Assembly: GCA_020050965.1 (NCBI GenBank)
Contig: JAGVJV010000265.1
Coordinates: forward strand, 1 to 10,046
DNA from: Parachlamydiales bacterium
Lineage (GTDB): Bacteria > Chlamydiota > Chlamydiia > Chlamydiales > Rhabdochlamydiaceae
Direction of reading: 5' to 3'
DNA length: 10,046 nt
Positions 6,213 to 10,046 of this stretch are shown piece after piece (position 1 is the first letter of the stretch; each line of letters begins with the position of its first letter). The translations under genes and the position numbers were made by a program. Under the pieces are notes generated by a model. It made no database searches and was not told the origin of the DNA. It saw only the letters and a program-made list of their open reading frames with translations.

Positions 6213-9200
6213 ATGTTACGCCCTATAGATAGTAGTGATCGTTATCGTGTAAACAATAACAACAATGTTTCCAGTGTGCCTTCTCCACAGCTGGCTCAAG
6301 TAGACAATTCGGAAAGTAATCGTACTGCTATTCTAAAACTAATTGATGAAGCAAAGCTCTGTATAGAAAGTAACCGTTTGGGATCTCATAAGGATCTCGG
6401 AATCGAAACGATCCAGAATGGGTATGAGGAGATCGCAGAAGAAATCTATCGCATGCAAAATGAACACAATCCGAATGAAAGCATGCTAACACCTTTAGTT
6501 GAAAATCTCAGATCTCTAGATAACTATAAATTAAATTCCTTATTCCACACAGTTAGTCCTGTTGGATTCTCTGATCTTTGTGAATTGTATCATCAATTGA
6601 AGGCTCTTTATGAAAAAGAATTATCGATTCTCCGAGAGAAAATGGTCACAGTTCGCAATGTTCCGCCAGCTGCTCCAAGTCTACACCCACAGTTTTATTC
6701 ACAACCTTCTTCAAATAAACCGAAATCTAATAATGAAGCGGCAGAACTTTGGAATACTAAAGAATTTGTAAAAGTAGCCTTAAAGCAAAACGGATTGTCA
6801 TTGCAGTATGTAAGTAGAGAACTTCAGAGCGATAAAGAGGTTGTCCTCATTGCTGTGGCCCAGAATGGGTTGGCCCTCCAGTTTGCAAGTGAAGAGCTTA
6901 AGAGGGATAGGGAGGTTATTCTCGCAGCTGTGATCCAAGATGGAGGAACCTTCCAGTTTGCAAGTGAAGAGCGTAAGAGGGACCGGGCGTTTGTCCTGGC
7001 TACAGTGACCCAAAAGGGGTGGCCCCTTGCATATGCAAGTGAAGAGCTTAAGAGGGATAAAGAGATCGTCCTTGCAGCTGTAACTCAAAATGGATTCGCT
7101 CTCGAACATGCAAGTGAAGAGTTTAAAGGGGATAAAGGGATTGTCCTAAATGCTGTGACCCAAACGGGGTGGGCCCTAGTAAATGCAAATGAAGAGCTTA
7201 AGAGGGATAAAGGGATTGTCCTAAAAGCTGTGACCAAAGCGGGGGGTGTCCTGGACATTGCGTGCGAAGAGCTTAAGAGGGATAGGGAGGTTGTCATCAA
7301 GGCTGTGACCCATGATGGCCTTGCCCTAAATTATGCCAGTGAAGAGCTAAAGAGGGATAAAGAGGTTGTTCTTGCTGCTGTGACCCAAAATGGCCTTGCC
7401 CTGCAGTATGCTGATGAACAGCTCAAAAGGGATAGAAAACTCGTCCTTATCTCGGGGACTCAGAATGGGCTTGACGTGTATGCAAGTGATAATTGGGTTA
7501 GGGAGCTTATCTTTGTCGCTGTGAGACAGAATGGACTTGCACTTCAATTTGCCAGTGAACAGCTTAAGAGGGATAGAAAGTTTGTCCTCGCGGCTGTGAG
7601 ACAGAATGGATACGCCATCATATATGCAAGTAAAAATCTTATGAAGGATAGAGGTGTTATCCTCGCCGCAGTGACTCAAAAAGGGTTCGCCCTCAGTTAT
7701 GCAAGCGATGCGCTTAAAGGGGATAGGGAGATTGTCCTCGCCGCTGTGAATCAAAATGGACAGGCCCTCCAGTATGCAGGTGAAGAGCTTAAGAGGGATA
7801 GAGAGATTGTCCTCGCCGCTGTGACCCAAGATGGAGAAGCCCTTCAGTATGCAAGCGAAGAGCATAAAAGAGATAAGTCGATTGTTCTAGAAGCCATCAA
7901 GCAAAATGGAACGGCGCTTCAATACGCAAGTGAAGAACTTAGGAATAGTAGAGGCTTAATGCAAGCAGCTGCCATGCAGAATGGATTGGAGCTTCAGGTC
8001 TATGCTATGTGTTTGACGAGAGTCCTAGGAAATGAGGCCGATGAGACTTTTTTTCGCAATTTAGAGCTTATTTCCATGTGTCTTAAAGAGGTTAGCATTT
8101 CTGAAAAAGGTGCCCAATTTTTCATTTCCCTAATCCGTTCCATTGCAACATATCTCATTAAAGCACCTATTGAAATACACGTAGCTATCTTTACCATGCT
8201 GTCTAAAAGGTCTGACCAAGAGGCTCTTCGAAAGGCATATCTCGAGGTTTTAGAAAAAAACTATGGCGAGAAAGATCAACTTCAGCAGCTCAGAGAAATT
8301 CCCAATAGAGCAGGGGTTCGCTTATCATTTTTAAAAAGACAGATGGATCTGAAAACTCAACTTAAAGCCATTACGACTAGTAAGCTCTCAGATCTTCCAT
8401 TTGATCCCAAAGCTCCATGGGCGCCAAGGGCGCTAGTGAGGTCCTCTATGGGGATCCGCTACTTAAGACCCGAAATCGCTCGAGAAATTATTGATGAAAC
8501 TACTAGTAATCTCAAAAATGGACACCACGGAAGTGCCCATACTGCCACAAGCGCTGCTGGGCTTCATTTCACGCAAAAACCGACCCATCCCTTGATGGAA
8601 TATGCCATACATAACCTCTTTTTCCGCCTTTGTGGGGAGCTTACACCCCCAACTGAGCTCGTACGTTTTGAAGTCGATGGCAGCGAACTCTATCCCGTTC
8701 TGATCTCTCATACTGTGCCAGGAGGGATCGCATTGAAACAGCGATTACTGACCCGCCTGAAACTTGAAAAGCCTGAGCAGTGGGAAAGATGGACATGGAT
8801 GCTCCTCTGCTTAGTCCTCACCCGCCCTGGAGATGGACGCTTATCTACTTATATTTTAGATTCCCAGGATAATATTTATTGCACTGCTAATGATATCTCT
8901 TTTGTCGAGCCTGTCAATTTTTGTAGTGATCTATTTTATCTATTTCAAGACAGACCGTTAGATCAGAGTGTGCTAGAGAAATTTTGCTCCTTAGATGCTG
9001 ATCCGTTCTTATTGAGTTGGATAGATGATGTGATCGAAAAGGAAGAAGAATACTCAAATCTATTTACTGAAGAAGAAAGAAAATGTTTATATGATGAGGA
9101 TCCTAACAATAAATTCAGAATCAAAGCAGCATTTAAAAAAGGTGCTTTAGCTACGCTTATTACACAGTTTGTCTATTTGCAAAATCATCTTAAATCGCTG

Positions 9201-10046
9201 CTTCAAAAGGGAGAACTCCCCAAACCTCCTGAATTGCTGGAATATATCATCGCCTTAAATGAAAATCCTCATTTAATGAATGTGCCTGGGAAGAAAGTCT
9301 CGCAGGGCTATTTCGAGGCTAGTCATCCCTTAGTTAATGAACTACAGCAATGGATCCTCTCTCGATCTCAACACACATCGATGACATCTATTCAGTCTGA
9401 CAAAGTTTGTTTTGGTCGGAATCTGACCTTTGAAGAAATGGAAAAATTTTCACTTAAAGAAGCAAAGGAAGAATTGTTGCCAACCTTACAAGGAAGCTCT
9501 GGAAAGAAAGTGTATCAGGCTAATTTTAAGAGGATGTGTGAGGCAGATGTGCCTGACTTAGAAAGGCAGAGAAATGCATTACTGGCACTGACTTCCCGCT
9601 TACAGGGCAAATTCCCTACTTCATTGGCTATTCAACATTGTGCTGTATTAAATACAAAGTTATTGGATCCTTTTTTGCACCAAGACCTTGAATCTTTAGA
9701 CCTTAGTTATTGCCCAAACATCAAAAACAGCGATATGGAAACAATCCAAAAAAGATGCCCCAAACTCAAAGAGCTTTTCTTACGCGGATGCTCAGGGCTA
9801 TCGGCGATTGAAACTTGGAAAATGCTCGGTTCAGAGTACCTTACTTTTTCCAATTTGAGAGTTTTAGATGTTGAGGGTTGTTCAAACTTAAAAAGAGTCA
9901 ATTTGAGAAGCCCTGGGTTGCAAATAGTTAATTCGAATAACGACCCATTGTTAAATTATGTTAGATTAGCGAGTTGCTTTCAAATTAGAAGAGCTGATGA
10001 GAATTCTCCTAAACCTAAAGAATCTATTACAGAAGCATTAGATTTA
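6213..10046 (+). CDS. large DUF4116-repeat protein with kinase-like segment and leucine-rich repeats, 3' end outside the window
   Basis: The frame starts at the ATG at 6213 behind a strong ribosome binding site and is open for 1278 codons to the right edge. Order of parts: a polar Ser/Asn-rich start (residues 1-35, with five Asn in a row); a helical region (about 40-150); a Pro/Ser/Asn-rich linker (about 150-178); one half repeat and 16 tandem 25-residue DUF4116-type repeats (about 179-596); a helical stretch; a kinase-like segment (about 783-990, with GDGRLST at 873-879 and NDISF at 893-897); a helical region; and leucine-rich repeats from about 1159 with the form LESLDLSYCPNI and LKELFLRGCSGL. 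No signal peptide or membrane segment is seen. DUF4116 proteins are common in Parachlamydia-like bacteria and occur in protists; their function is unknown. The make-up and polar N-terminus suit a type III secreted host-interaction protein, but no sequence signal proves secretion. It looks more AT-rich by eye than the neighbouring mur genes, especially at both ends. The repeat and LRR calls are firm; the kinase-like call is tentative. Confidence 0.85.
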   Translation, partial: MLRPIDSSDRYRVNNNNNVSSVPSPQLAQVDNSESNRTAILKLIDEAKLCIESNRLGSHKDLGIETIQNGYEEIAEEIYRMQNEHNPNESMLTPLVENLRSLDNYKLNSLFHTVSPVGFSDLCELYHQLKALYEKELSILREKMVTVRNVPPAAPSLHPQFYSQPSSNKPKSNNEAAELWNTKEFVKVALKQNGLSLQYVSRELQSDKEVVLIAVAQNGLALQFASEELKRDREVILAAVIQDGGTFQFASEERKRDRAFVLATVTQKGWPLAYASEELKRDKEIVLAAVTQNGFALEHASEEFKGDKGIVLNAVTQTGWALVNANEELKRDKGIVLKAVTKAGGVLDIACEELKRDREVVIKAVTHDGLALNYASEELKRDKEVVLAAVTQNGLALQYADEQLKRDRKLVLISGTQNGLDVYASDNWVRELIFVAVRQNGLALQFASEQLKRDRKFVLAAVRQNGYAIIYASKNLMKDRGVILAAVTQKGFALSYASDALKGDREIVLAAVNQNGQALQYAGEELKRDREIVLAAVTQDGEALQYASEEHKRDKSIVLEAIKQNGTALQYASEELRNSRGLMQAAAMQNGLELQVYAMCLTRVLGNEADETFFRNLELISMCLKEVSISEKGAQFFISLIRSIATYLIKAPIEIHVAIFTMLSKRSDQEALRKAYLEVLEKNYGEKDQLQQLREIPNRAGVRLSFLKRQMDLKTQLKAITTSKLSDLPFDPKAPWAPRALVRSSMGIRYLRPEIAREIIDETTSNLKNGHHGSAHTATSAAGLHFTQKPTHPLMEYAIHNLFFRLCGELTPPTELVRFEVDGSELYPVLISHTVPGGIALKQRLLTRLKLEKPEQWERWTWMLLCLVLTRPGDGRLSTYILDSQDNIYCTANDISFVEPVNFCSDLFYLFQDRPLDQSVLEKFCSLDADPFLLSWIDDVIEKEEEYSNLFTEEERKCLYDEDPNNKFRIKAAFKKGALATLITQFVYLQNHLKSLLQKGELPKPPELLEYIIALNENPHLMNVPGKKVSQGYFEASHPLVNELQQWILSRSQHTSMTSIQSDKVCFGRNLTFEEMEKFSLKEAKEELLPTLQGSSGKKVYQANFKRMCEADVPDLERQRNALLALTSRLQGKFPTSLAIQHCAVLNTKLLDPFLHQDLESLDLSYCPNIKNSDMETIQKRCPKLKELFLRGCSGLSAIETWKMLGSEYLTFSNLRVLDVEGCSNLKRVNLRSPGLQIVNSNNDPLLNYVRLASCFQIRRADENSPKPKESITEALDL
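6810..8000 (+). repeat. tandem array of 16 units of about 75 bp encoding DUF4116 repeats
   Basis: Units begin at 6810, 6885, 6960, 7035, 7110, 7185, 7260, 7335, 7410, 7482, 7551, 7626, 7701, 7776, 7851 and 7926. Fourteen are exactly 75 bp; the ninth is 72 and the tenth 69, so the frame is kept. The encoded consensus is ASEELKRDKE followed by IVLAAVTQNG and three to five variable residues ending in LQY. Similarity is also high in the DNA: GTGAAGAGCTTAAGAGGGAT recurs with few changes. The first and last units are the most divergent, as expected for capping repeats. Neighbouring units share private variants (fifth with sixth, tenth with eleventh, thirteenth with fourteenth). Confidence 0.93.

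Noticed and set aside
6798..7865. Three long minus-strand open frames (6798-7109, 7085-7300, 7347-7865) with repetitive peptides
   Set aside because: They are antisense to the DUF4116 array. A unit length divisible by three keeps any stop-free antisense frame open. They lack ribosome binding sites and do not form one continuous frame.
8463..8711. Minus-strand open frame in the kinase-like region
   Set aside because: It is antisense to the continuous plus-strand frame, without a ribosome binding site or recognisable motif.

Overview
The window reads as chromosomal DNA of a member of the Chlamydiae, most likely an environmental (amoeba- or protist-associated) lineage rather than Chlamydia itself. 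Two things point there. First, the minus-strand order ftsW-murG-murC-ftsQ-(khpA)-rsbV-miaA closely matches, from memory, the C. trachomatis order ftsW-murG-murC/ddl-cutA-CT764(FtsQ)-rsbV-miaA. Second, a very large plus-strand gene carries tandem DUF4116 repeats followed by leucine-rich repeats, a protein style typical of Parachlamydia-like organisms. No search was possible, so genus and species are left open.

Layout. Positions 1-6002 are a compact minus-strand block of seven genes, transcribed from right to left: ftsW (4890-6002), murG (3824-4897), murC (2400-3824), ftsQ (1419-2309), khpA (1117-1350), an RsbV-like STAS gene (689-1054) and the 5' part of miaA (677 to beyond position 1). ftsW, murG and murC overlap at their ends and look translationally coupled. 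The murC-ftsQ junction is occupied by a 167-bp imperfect palindrome (2316-2482). It supplies the last 27 codons and the stop of murC and ends just upstream of the ftsQ start. A probable intrinsic terminator lies between khpA and the STAS gene.

Positions 6003-6212 form a divergent intergenic region holding promoter-like and operator-like palindromes. Positions 6213-10046 are one uninterrupted plus-strand reading frame of at least 1278 codons that leaves the window on the right. It has a Ser/Asn-rich N-terminus, a helical region, 16 tandem 25-residue DUF4116-type repeats, a segment that looks like a distant PI3/PI4-kinase or HipA-like kinase fold, and a leucine-rich repeat tail. I read it as a candidate host-interaction protein.

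Functionally, the minus block makes and polymerises peptidoglycan precursor for division. MurC adds L-Ala to UDP-MurNAc, MurG makes lipid II, FtsW is the SEDS polymerase and FtsQ is a divisome scaffold. The remaining genes belong to RNA and regulatory functions: KhpA binds RNA, the STAS protein is an anti-sigma antagonist and MiaA modifies tRNA. The plus-strand gene is accessory and unrelated. Its position directly upstream of ftsW marks a break from the longer Chlamydia mur cluster. Every stretch over 300 bases is covered by a gene.
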